Source of the DNA: Ruminococcus sp.
Lineage (GTDB): Bacteria > Bacillota > Clostridia > Oscillospirales > Ruminococcaceae
Reading direction: 5' to 3'
NCBI GenBank assembly: GCA_003446315.1
Contig: DMBA01000207.1
Coordinates: forward strand, 1-6,660
Length of the DNA: 6,660 nt
Made by a program: the position numbers and the translations under genes. The notes beneath the pieces are model-generated. The model was not told where the DNA came from and did not search any database. It was given only the letters and a program-made list of their open reading frames with translations. Shown here in pieces: positions 1-5,562 of this stretch. How positions within the stretch are numbered: position 1 is the stretch's first letter; each line of letters begins with the position of its first letter.

Positions 1-2
1 TC

Positions 3-542
3 GGCTATGACCTCATGGACCGCAAACGAAATGTTCTGATCCGCGAACTCATGCAGCTCGTGGAACGGGCGAAGGAACTGCGCGGTTCCATCGAGGAAAC
101 ATATCAGACCGCTTATGCACAGCTTCAGGAAGCAAATATCACGCTCGGCGTGGTGGAACGCTTCGCAAATTCTGTGCCCGTCGATGATTCCGTGCAGATC
201 AGTACACGAACGGTCATGGGCGTTGAGATCCCCATGATTACCCATGAGGACACGATCGGTGCACAGATCCCATATGGCTTTCTGGATACAAATGCACAGC
301 TCGATGAAGCCTATGCTGCGTTTTGCAAAGTGCGGAATATGACGCTGATGCTCGCAGAAGTCGATAACGGTGTGTTCCGGCTCGCAACTGCCATCCAGGC
401 AACCCAGCGGCGTGCAAATGCTTTGAAAAATGTGCTCATCCCGCGCTATACGGAGATCATCCGCACCATTTCAGATGCTTTGGAAGATAAAGAGCGTGAG
501 GAATTTACACGCATGAAGATCATCAAGGCGACAAAGAAGTAA
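3..542 (+). CDS. ntpD: V-type (V/A) ATPase subunit D, 5'-truncated by window edge
   Basis: Subunit D forms the central rotor shaft of the V/A-type ATPase. It couples ATP turnover in the catalytic head to the membrane ring that moves H+ or Na+. The reading frame is open from base 3 (G-Y-D-L-M-D-R-K), so the methionine at 15 is internal, not the start. The 179 visible codons match the family pattern: an N-terminal helix continuing into RELMQLVERAKELR, a variable middle (about residues 65-95 of the visible part), and a long C-terminal helix with the family-like stretch RRANALKNVLIPRY near the end. Family members are usually a little over 200 residues, so roughly 30 residues are missing upstream (inference). 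D is normally the last gene of clostridial V-ATPase operons, consistent with a different kind of gene following. No terminator is visible after the stop, so the next gene may be co-transcribed. Family assignment is secure; direction of ion flow cannot be told. Confidence 0.93.
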   Translation, partial: GYDLMDRKRNVLIRELMQLVERAKELRGSIEETYQTAYAQLQEANITLGVVERFANSVPVDDSVQISTRTVMGVEIPMITHEDTIGAQIPYGFLDTNAQLDEAYAAFCKVRNMTLMLAEVDNGVFRLATAIQATQRRANALKNVLIPRYTEIIRTISDALEDKEREEFTRMKIIKATKK

Positions 543-573
543 TACTATATATAGAACGATTCTACAAGAATAC

Positions 574-588
574 TTCTATGAACCGTAA
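574..588 (+). repeat. 15-bp direct repeat, upstream copy
   Basis: The sequence TTCTATGAACCGTAA occurs here and again at 1543-1557, where it encodes the last four residues (FYEP) and stop codon of the zinc-ribbon protein gene. Read in the frame of base 571, this copy also gives Y-F-Y-E-P-stop. It may be the leftover 3' tail of a lost paralogous copy. The match ends immediately on both sides. Confidence 0.7.
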
Positions 589-621
589 TACGATGAAATG
601 CAGGAGAAGAGGAGCAAACAA

Positions 622-1557
622 ATGAAAACTTGCCGGTTTTGCGCTACAGCAATGGCAGACAATGCCGCAACTTGTCCGAACTGCGGTCTCAGTCAGTATG
701 ACGGCGGAATGCAGTCTCCCGGTACACCCGGACAGTTTACTGCACCTCCGCAGCAGCCGAATCCGGTGGAACGTCAAGTGATGCGGACTTATAGACAGGT
801 ATCCATCGCCGGAAGACTCATCGGAATTCTGGTGCTGATCGTTTTTGCAGCGTTTGCAGTCTTTGCGATCAAGTTCATTCCGCCGATTCTGAAGGACATG
901 AAAGAACACGATGCTTCCATGCAGCAGAAAAAAGAGGAATTTGAAAAGCGCAGACAGGAAAACGATTCGTTGCCGTCCTTTGATTTCGGGGATATTGATG
1001 TATCCGGCAGTTTTCAGACGCTGGATTCTGATGCGTTTTATGAGGTTGTGGATACTGCGGAATACCAGGATTCACTCGGCACGACATATCTGGTGCGCAA
1101 GGTGCTTGCAAAACAGGATGCGCCGATCATCAGTACGGCGGTATTCGGGGACGGATCAGAAACGATGAAAGCGTCCGACAGAATTGTCCTGACGGAAGGC
1201 GAGTATAACTATTTCCGGTATGTGCTTCCGGATAATATCCCCGCTGATGCTGAGCCGGTGTTTGAGGATTACCGTGCCGCCGATATGGGTTCCGGTGCAA
1301 AGGACGCTGTGGAACTGCTGAGCTGGAAGCAGGAAGATTACACACTGCTTTTGAATGTGCGGCAGAATGCAGAACCGATCGGGCGCAATTCGCGGTTTAA
1401 GCTGCTCTTTTATAAGGAAGGCAAGCTCGTTTCTGAACAGACCGGTGCATTCCTGATGAATACGGACAGTCTGAAAGGGACGGGCAGTCAGGCGGAGATC
1501 AGCTTGATGACATTCGGCACGGATTATGACGATATTGCATTTTTCTATGAACCGTAA
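622..1557 (+). CDS. Zinc-ribbon, single-pass membrane protein of unknown function
   Basis: I do not recognise a named family. From the chosen start the protein has 311 residues. It opens with a zinc ribbon: C4-x2-C7 and C18-x2-C21 (CRFC and CPNC). A Gly/Pro/Gln-rich linker covers about 25-48. One hydrophobic membrane segment lies at about 66-86, followed by a charged, probably helical Lys/Glu/Gln-rich stretch (91-114). The C-terminal region of about 195 residues looks beta-rich and could be one or two Ig-like sheets (for instance FKLLFYKEGKLV); this is weak inference. By analogy with other Firmicute zinc-ribbon membrane proteins, the ribbon is probably cytoplasmic and the C-terminal part outside. 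The start at 622 is preferred over the in-frame ATG at 598 because an AGGAGAAGAGGAG tract (602-614) ends 7 bases before 622. It lies 79 bases after the ATPase gene with no terminator between, so co-transcription is possible. A hairpin follows at once. Confidence 0.8.
   Translation: MKTCRFCATAMADNAATCPNCGLSQYDGGMQSPGTPGQFTAPPQQPNPVERQVMRTYRQVSIAGRLIGILVLIVFAAFAVFAIKFIPPILKDMKEHDASMQQKKEEFEKRRQENDSLPSFDFGDIDVSGSFQTLDSDAFYEVVDTAEYQDSLGTTYLVRKVLAKQDAPIISTAVFGDGSETMKASDRIVLTEGEYNYFRYVLPDNIPADAEPVFEDYRAADMGSGAKDAVELLSWKQEDYTLLLNVRQNAEPIGRNSRFKLLFYKEGKLVSEQTGAFLMNTDSLKGTGSQAEISLMTFGTDYDDIAFFYEP
1543..1557 (+). repeat. 15-bp direct repeat, downstream copy (gene 3' end)
   Basis: This is the second copy of TTCTATGAACCGTAA and forms the final codons and stop of the zinc-ribbon gene. 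With the copy at 574-588 it brackets the whole gene in direct orientation. A 15-base exact match is not expected by chance in a window of this size. Confidence 0.7.
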
Positions 1558-1560
1558 ACA

Positions 1561-1587
1561 AGAGCCGGTCAATGCGCCGGCTCTTTA
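1561..1587 (+). terminator. Hairpin, probable weak intrinsic terminator
   Basis: AGAGCCGG (1561-1568) pairs perfectly with CCGGCTCT (1577-1584) around an 8-base loop, starting 4 bases after the stop codon. Only about three T residues follow before TATAATAATAAG. Termination may therefore be partial, with some read-through into aguB. Confidence 0.7.
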
Positions 1588-1611
1588 TAATAATAAGAGG
1601 GGGCATGAACG

Positions 1612-2493
1612 ATGAGCAGACTTGTAACTGCTGCTGCCGTACAGATGGCTTGCAGCCCGGATCCGCAGGAGAGTCTTGCAAAAGCGGAAAAGGCGATCCG
1701 CAAAGCAGCCGCTGACGGTGCGCAGATCATTTTGCTGCCGGAACTGTTCGAACGGCAGTATTTTTGTCAGGAACGGCGCTATGAATATTACGCTTTTGCG
1801 CAGAAAACAGAGGATAATCCCGCTGTGCGCCGCTGCATGGAACTGGCAAAAGAACTGGAAGTCGTGCTGCCGGTCAGCTTCTATGAGCGCGACGGAAACC
1901 GCCTGTTCAACTCCGCTGCCGTGATCGACGCGGACGGCAGTTTACTCGGTGTATACCGCAAGACCCATATCCCCGATGACCATTACTATCAGGAAAAATT
2001 CTATTTTACGCCCGGAAATACCGGCTTCAAAACATGGAAAACACGCTATGCCGTGATCGGCGTGGGCATCTGCTGGGATCAGTGGTTCCCGGAGACTGCC
2101 CGCTGTATGGCGCTCGAAGGCGCGGAACTGCTCTTTTATCCCACCGCGATCGGGGCAGAACCGATCCTTGAAACGGACAGCGAACCGCATTGGCGTACCT
2201 GTATGCAGGGGCATGCCGCCTGCAATATGACACCCGTCATCGCCGCAAACCGCATCGGGCTGGAACAGGTCACGCCCTGCGCCGAAAACGGTATGCAGGA
2301 ATCTGCGCTGCGCTTCTATGGCTCCTCGTTCCTCACTGATGAAACAGGCGCTCTCGCTGTGCAGGCTTCCCGCGATACCGAACAGATTTTGCTCCATACC
2401 TATAATTTGGACGATATTGCACAGGCGAAACTTGATTGGGGATTGTTCCGCGATCGCCGCCCGCATTGCTACGGCGCGATCACAGCAGACTGA
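1612..2493 (+). CDS. aguB: N-carbamoylputrescine amidase
   Basis: The enzyme hydrolyses N-carbamoylputrescine to putrescine, CO2 and ammonia, the last step of putrescine synthesis from agmatine, in the cytoplasm. It is a nitrilase-superfamily (carbon-nitrogen hydrolase) protein of 293 residues, the usual length. The catalytic triad is visible: E44 in LLPELF, K117 in YRKTHIP and C154 in GVGICWDQWFPE. The stretch HYYQEKFYFTPGNTGFKTW and the WDQWFPE motif are typical of AguB rather than of other nitrilases. The start at 1612 is chosen because it opens the N-terminal VTAAAVQM strand and lies 8 bases after a purine-rich AAGAGGGGG (1595-1603); the ATG at 1605 is in another frame. No agmatine deiminase (aguA) gene lies next to it in this window, and no convincing promoter was found directly upstream. 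Expression may rely on read-through of the preceding hairpin or on a promoter inside the upstream gene. A strong terminator follows. Confidence 0.93.
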   Translation: MSRLVTAAAVQMACSPDPQESLAKAEKAIRKAAADGAQIILLPELFERQYFCQERRYEYYAFAQKTEDNPAVRRCMELAKELEVVLPVSFYERDGNRLFNSAAVIDADGSLLGVYRKTHIPDDHYYQEKFYFTPGNTGFKTWKTRYAVIGVGICWDQWFPETARCMALEGAELLFYPTAIGAEPILETDSEPHWRTCMQGHAACNMTPVIAANRIGLEQVTPCAENGMQESALRFYGSSFLTDETGALAVQASRDTEQILLHTYNLDDIAQAKLDWGLFRDRRPHCYGAITAD

Positions 2494-2527
2494 TTGGGCA
2501 GAATTAACAAATATCTCAAAAGAGTAT

Positions 2528-2560
2528 GTCCGGAATTTCGTGATGGAATTCCGGACTTTT
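2528..2560 (+). terminator. Strong intrinsic terminator after aguB
   Basis: Bases 2528-2539 pair with 2545-2556 in a 12-bp stem (GTCCGGAATT against AATTCCGGAC, plus one G-T and one C-G pair) around a 5-base loop, followed by TTTT. It separates aguB from the rpsB promoter that begins only 2 bases later. Confidence 0.93.
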
Positions 2561-2562
2561 GC

Positions 2563-2591
2563 TTGCAGTTTCGTGAAAAATATGGTATAAT
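2563..2591 (+). promoter_or_regulatory. Sigma-A promoter of rpsB-tsf, extended -10
   Basis: The -35 box TTGCAG (2563-2568) and the -10 box TATAAT (2586-2591) are separated by exactly 17 bases. A TG one base before the -10 (TATGGTATAAT) makes it an extended -10. Transcription should start near 2598, giving a leader of about 115 nt before rpsB. Near-consensus strength fits a ribosomal protein operon. Confidence 0.92.
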
Positions 2592-2607
2592 AGTAAGGCA
2601 CTTCGCA

Positions 2608-2669
2608 CGGACAGATGCAGCCGCACGGTTTGGCAGATTTGCCATTGCGGTGACGCCTTGCATCGTCCG
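2608..2669 (+). promoter_or_regulatory. Structured 5' leader RNA of rpsB (candidate autoregulatory element)
   Basis: The rpsB leader folds into one long rod with three stacked stems. Stem 1: 2608-2612 with 2665-2669 (CGGAC/GTCCG), one bulged A at 2613, then 2614-2619 with 2659-2664 (GATGCA/TGCATC). Stem 2: 2621-2625 with 2646-2650 (CCGCA/TGCGG), leaving an 8-base bulge at 2651-2658. Stem 3: 2631-2635 with 2640-2644 (TGGCA/TGCCA) with a 4-base loop. No T tract follows, so it is not a terminator. Ribosomal protein operons are often regulated by the protein binding such a leader, so S2 binding is a reasonable guess. I cannot match the structure to a named RNA family. Confidence 0.65.
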
Positions 2670-2713
2670 GAGGTCACAAACCAAATCTATTTATTTATCA
2701 GGAGGAATCCAAA

Positions 2714-3451
2714 ATGGGCGTTGTATCTATGAAACAGCTCCTCGAAGCCGGCGTGCACTTCGGTCATCAGACCAGACGCTGGAACCCGAAAATGGCTCCG
2801 TACATCTTCACGGAGCGTAACGGCATCTACATCATTGACCTGCAGAAGACCGTTCGTAAGCTCGAAGAAGCATATAACTTCGTGCGCGAACTCTCCGCAG
2901 AAGGCAAGTCCGTTCTCTTTGTCGGTACAAAGAAGCAGGCTGCTGATTCCATCCGCGATGAAGCACAGCGCAGCGGTTCTTACTATGTAAACGCGCGTTG
3001 GCTCGGCGGTATGATGACCAACTACAAGACCATCCAGCAGCGTATTAAGCGTCTGGAGCAGCTCCACGCTATGGAAGCTGACGGCACTTTCGCTCTGCTC
3101 CCCAAGAAGGAAGTTGCAAAGCTCTCCCTCGAAATCGAAAAGCTCGAAAAGTTCCTTGGCGGTATCAAGGGCATGAAGGAGCTGCCGGGTGCACTCTTTA
3201 TCGTTGACCCGCGCAAGGAAAAGATCGCTGTTGCAGAAGCAAAGAAGCTCTGCATCCCGATCGTTGCAATTGTTGATACAAACTGCGATCCGGATGACGT
3301 TGACTATGTCATTCCGGGTAACGATGACGCAATCCGCGCAGTCAAGCTGATCGCCGGTACCATTGCAAATGCTGTCATCGAAGGCAGACAGGGCGCTGAT
3401 GCACAGGCTGCTGAAGAAGCTGCTGCTGCTGAAGAAGCTGCCGCTGAATAA
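2714..3451 (+). CDS. rpsB: 30S ribosomal protein S2
   Basis: Ribosomal protein S2 sits on the back of the 30S subunit and is needed for S1 binding or translation initiation. The 245-residue product is full length. The N-terminal family signature is at residues 9-27 ([16 protein letters not shown]), VGTKKQA at about 70-76, the ARWLGG(M)(M)TN motif at 94-103, and the second signature at 158-190 (FIVDPRKEK ... [14 protein letters not shown]). The last about 17 residues are an Ala/Glu-rich acidic tail coded by an imperfect 18-base tandem repeat. AGGAGG at 2700-2705 lies 8 bases before the ATG. It is the first gene of a two-gene operon with tsf (21-base gap). Antisense reading frames over this gene are shadows. 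Confidence 0.98.
   Translation: MGVVSMKQLLEAGVHFGHQTRRWNPKMAPYIFTERNGIYIIDLQKTVRKLEEAYNFVRELSAEGKSVLFVGTKKQAADSIRDEAQRSGSYYVNARWLGGMMTNYKTIQQRIKRLEQLHAMEADGTFALLPKKEVAKLSLEIEKLEKFLGGIKGMKELPGALFIVDPRKEKIAVAEAKKLCIPIVAIVDTNCDPDDVDYVIPGNDDAIRAVKLIAGTIANAVIEGRQGADAQAAEEAAAAEEAAAE
3407..3440 (+). repeat. 18-bp-period tandem repeat in the rpsB 3' end
   Basis: GCTGCTGAAGAAGCTG occurs at 3407-3422 and again at 3425-3440, an 18-base (six-codon) period encoding an Ala-Ala-Glu-Glu-rich acidic tail of S2. It stays in frame and looks like replication slippage within a low-complexity tail. Confidence 0.8.
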
Positions 3452-3472
3452 TTTCACAGGAGGAAACCGAAT

Positions 3473-4396
3473 ATGGCAAACTTTACCGCAAAAGACGTCA
3501 ATGATCTCCGTAAGTCTACAGGCGTTGGTCTGATGGACTGCAAGAAGGCTCTGACCGAAGCAGACGGCGATGTTGAAAAGGCAATCGTCATTCTCCGTGA
3601 AAAGGGTCTGGCAAATCAGGCAAAGAAGGCTGACAGAATCGCTGCTGAAGGCGCTGTTATCGCTGTCACCAATGCAGATCACTCTGCTGCTGCGATCGTC
3701 GAAGTCAACTCCGAAACAGACTTCGTTGCACAGAACGACGAGTTCGTTGCATTCTGTGAGGGTCTGGCTCAGACCGTTCTGGCTGAGAATCCGGCTGACC
3801 TCGATGCACTGAATAAAACAAAGTTCGCAGGCAAGGATATGACCGTTGAGGAAGCACTCCAGGAGATCTTCCTGAAGTTCCGCGAGAACCTCAAGATCCG
3901 CCGCTTCGCTCGTCTGGAAGGCGTTGTAAAAGAGTACGTCCACTTCAATAAGAAGGAAGGCGTTATCGTTGCTGCACAGACCGATGCAGGTGCAACTGAC
4001 GCTGTTCTGGATTGCCTCAATGACGTTGCACTCCAGGCTGACGCTATGAAGGCTACTTACCTCACCAAGGAAGAAGTTCCGGCTGAGACCATCGAGCAGG
4101 AAAAGAAGATCGTTATGGCTCAGATGGCTGAGGATCCCAAGATGGCAAATAAGCCTGAGCAGGTGCTTGCGAAGATCGCTGAGGGTAAGCTCGGTGTTTA
4201 CTACAAGGAAAACTGCCTGCTCGCTCAGGAGTTCGTAAAGGGCGACGGCGAAACCATCGAGCAGTATGTTGCTGCTTGCGGCAAGAAGGTCGGTGCTCCG
4301 ATCCAGATCAAGAGCTTCGTTCGCTTCATCTGCGGCGAGGGCATTGAGAAGCGTGTGGACGATTTCGCCGGTGAGATCGCAAGCATGCTCAAATAA
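3473..4396 (+). CDS. tsf: Translation elongation factor Ts
   Basis: EF-Ts is the guanine nucleotide exchange factor that regenerates EF-Tu-GTP from EF-Tu-GDP. The 307-residue product has the usual layout. A UBA-like N-terminal domain covers about 1-55 (LRKSTGVGLMDCKKAL at 12-27), followed by the TDFVAQND signature at 82-89 that contacts EF-Tu. The core repeats follow, ending in FVRFICGEGIEKRVDDFAGEI. AGGAGG at 3458-3463 lies 9 bases before the ATG, so translation is independently initiated although it shares the rpsB transcript. The rpsB-tsf pair is the classic bacterial order; here the operon ends with tsf at a strong terminator. Codon use (AAG for Lys, ATC for Ile, few rare codons) is that of a highly expressed gene. 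Confidence 0.98.
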   Translation: MANFTAKDVNDLRKSTGVGLMDCKKALTEADGDVEKAIVILREKGLANQAKKADRIAAEGAVIAVTNADHSAAAIVEVNSETDFVAQNDEFVAFCEGLAQTVLAENPADLDALNKTKFAGKDMTVEEALQEIFLKFRENLKIRRFARLEGVVKEYVHFNKKEGVIVAAQTDAGATDAVLDCLNDVALQADAMKATYLTKEEVPAETIEQEKKIVMAQMAEDPKMANKPEQVLAKIAEGKLGVYYKENCLLAQEFVKGDGETIEQYVAACGKKVGAPIQIKSFVRFICGEGIEKRVDDFAGEIASMLK

Positions 4397-4413
4397 GTCA
4401 TTTTGTGTCCAGT

Positions 4414-4451
4414 GTGTGTCTGTCGGTTCTGTCCGGCAGACACACTTTTTT
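4414..4451 (+). terminator. Strong intrinsic terminator of rpsB-tsf operon
   Basis: GTGTGTCTG (4414-4422) pairs perfectly with CAGACACAC (4437-4445). The stem extends inward by a T-G pair and CGG/CCG to 13 bp around the loop 4427-4432, and six T residues follow. It lies 17 bases after the tsf stop. Confidence 0.95.
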
Positions 4452-4501
4452 ATGCAAACCGTTTTTCAAAATTGTGCGATTCTGACAGAAAAGCATAGCA
4501 C

Positions 4502-4535
4502 TATATTGCTAAATTACCGTTATTTAAGCAATATA
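4502..4535. repeat. AT-rich inverted repeat in intergenic gap
   Basis: TATATTGCT (4502-4510) and AGCAATATA (4527-4535) are perfect 9-base inverted arms around 16 bases. The right arm overlaps a TATAAT (4532-4537) that has no -35 at suitable spacing. It could be an operator or a hairpin. The gap from 4452 to 4591 otherwise shows no gene. Confidence 0.5.
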
Positions 4536-4591
4536 ATACCATTTTCAAGGAAAGAATGTGTGATTGGTCATAAAGAGGTGACAAAAAGTCA

Positions 4592-4620
4592 TTGCTTTTT
4601 CTTTCAGATTCAGTTAAGAT
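4592..4620 (+). promoter_or_regulatory. Candidate promoter of the scaffoldin gene
   Basis: TTGCTT (4592-4597), 17 bases, then TAAGAT (4615-4620, four of six consensus bases). The -35 begins TTGC, as in the rpsB and glyA promoters of this window. Start would be near 4627, leaving a leader of about 97 nt. An alternative -10 is TGG-TATCAT (4629-4634), which lacks a good -35. The -35 overlaps the inverted repeat AAAAAG (4583-4588)/CTTTTT (4595-4600), and TGAC-N5-GTCA (4579-4591) adjoins it. Evidence is moderate to weak. Confidence 0.4.
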
Positions 4621-4640
4621 ATAGATGGTATCATGTGAAT

Positions 4641-4690
4641 GTGAGTGAAGAAGGGGACACTCACCTCACGATGCAGCAGTTCGGCTGCAT
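4641..4690 (+). promoter_or_regulatory. Two tandem hairpins in the scaffoldin 5' leader
   Basis: Hairpin 1 pairs GTGAGTG (4641-4647) with CACTCAC (4658-4664) around a 10-base purine-rich loop. Hairpin 2 pairs ATGCAGC (4671-4677) with GCTGCAT (4684-4690) around AGTTCG. Both stems are perfect 7-bp matches, lie 6 bases apart and end 19 bases before the ribosome binding site. No T tract follows either. They could stabilise the message or regulate translation; this is inference. Confidence 0.55.
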
Positions 4691-4723
4691 GAACACCAAA
4701 ACAACTTTTGGAGGAGTATGAAC

Positions 4724-5533
4724 ATGAAAAAAATGAAAATTGCTTCCGCGCTGATGGCAATGACAATGTCTGTCATGAGCATGGGAATTGCTGCAAGTGC
4801 AGCAAGTAATGTAAACGTGGCGATCGGTGAAGATACTGTTGAAGCAGGCGGCAACTTCAGCGTTGATGTTGATTTGTCTTCCCTTCCGTCTACCGGTCTC
4901 AGCTCTATTGATTTTGCTATCTCTTATGATAACTCCGTCATTAAGCCGGAGAAGGTTACACTCGGCACTGCCGGCAATACCGGTGCTGCTGCTGCTGAAG
5001 GCGATCTCGGTTCGACACTGTTCGATACCTACATCACCGATGACCAGATCCATATCGTTTGGGCTACCGGTCTGACCGATTCCCAGTATTGGGTCAAGAA
5101 CGGCACCTTCCTGACCATCACCGGTAAGGCTGTCGGTAAAGCAGGCGACAAGACCGCGCTCAAGGGCGTTGCTGTTGATCGTGCTGCATATCCGGGCGGC
5201 GGCGCAAATGCTGATATCATCTTCTCTGCTGTCGGCGAAGGCTCTGCTACCACTGACTACGCTGCTTCCTTCACAAATGGTTCTGTTACCATTAAGAAGG
5301 ATGAAGTGCTCAACATGAAGTGGGGCGACGTTGATGAAAGCGGTTCCGTTGACGTTAGTGACGCTGTTCTGCTCGCTCGCTTCATCGCTGAAGACAGCAC
5401 CGCTATCATCTCCAACCAGGGTCTGCTCAACGCTGACGTTACCCACGACGGTACCCAGAAGAGCGATGACGTTACCAAGATCCTGAAGTTCATCGCTATG
5501 ATGATTACCGAAGATGATCTTGCAAAGAGCTAA
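4724..5533 (+). CDS. Secreted cohesin-dockerin adaptor scaffoldin (ScaC-like)
   Basis: A cellulosome-type adaptor: its cohesin captures the dockerin of an enzyme or other protein, while its own dockerin plugs into a larger scaffoldin outside the cell. The product has 269 residues. A signal peptide covers about 1-26 (MKKMKIAS, a Met/Ala-rich core, AASA). One cohesin-like beta-sandwich covers about 29-193 (e.g. SSIDFAISYDNSVIKPEKV, HIVWATG, GTFLTITGKAVG). A C-terminal dockerin starts at W200. Its first calcium loop is canonical (D202, D204, S206, D210, D213) and is followed by AVLLARFI; the second is degenerate (D238, T240, D242, K246, D249). There is no sortase signal, SLH domain or C-terminal membrane anchor. 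The start at 4724 is chosen over the in-frame ATG at 4718 because GGAGG (4710-4714) would be only 3 bases from the latter and is 9 from the former. The layout matches R. flavefaciens ScaC and other single-cohesin scaffoldins; orthology to scaC itself is unproven. It forms its own unit with a strong terminator. Lys is mostly AAG, as in rpsB/tsf. Confidence 0.87.
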   Translation: MKKMKIASALMAMTMSVMSMGIAASAASNVNVAIGEDTVEAGGNFSVDVDLSSLPSTGLSSIDFAISYDNSVIKPEKVTLGTAGNTGAAAAEGDLGSTLFDTYITDDQIHIVWATGLTDSQYWVKNGTFLTITGKAVGKAGDKTALKGVAVDRAAYPGGGANADIIFSAVGEGSATTDYAASFTNGSVTIKKDEVLNMKWGDVDESGSVDVSDAVLLARFIAEDSTAIISNQGLLNADVTHDGTQKSDDVTKILKFIAMMITEDDLAKS

Positions 5534-5562
5534 TTTCTGAATTGAATTGCATTCGAAACTTG

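Noticed and set aside
1586..1591. TATAAT as a -10 box for aguB
   Set aside because: Transcription would start within the ribosome binding site, and the -35 position falls in the hairpin stem with no match.
1942..2601. Minus-strand open frame (219 codons) over aguB
   Set aside because: Antisense to aguB and running through its terminator and the rpsB promoter.
2494..2820. Plus-strand open frame (108 codons) overlapping the rpsB start
   Set aside because: It covers a terminator, a promoter and a structured leader, then overlaps rpsB out of frame. It also starts without a proper ribosome binding site.
2687..3943. Long minus-strand open frame (418 codons) across rpsB and tsf
   Set aside because: It lies antisense to two unmistakable genes and spans their junction. 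The biased codon use of rpsB and tsf removes antisense stops. No ribosome binding site or family resemblance supports it.
4532..4537. TATAAT as a -10 box for the scaffoldin gene
   Set aside because: No -35-like hexamer at 16-18 bases upstream, and it lies within an AT-rich inverted repeat. The TTGCTT/TAAGAT pair further down is preferred, itself weakly.
4556..4573. Possible five-codon leader peptide (M-C-D-W-S) before the scaffoldin gene
   Set aside because: The purine-rich stretch is too close to the ATG to act as a ribosome binding site. The site also lies upstream of the preferred promoter, and no attenuator pairing follows.
4266..4721. Plus-strand open frame (151 codons) from the end of tsf through the gap
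   Set aside because: It starts inside tsf in another frame, reads through a strong terminator, and has low-complexity, unconvincing composition.
4883..4897. LPSTG motif in the scaffoldin, resembling a sortase signal
   Set aside because: It is at residues 54-58 inside the cohesin domain. A sortase signal needs a C-terminal position followed by a hydrophobic segment and basic tail, which are absent.
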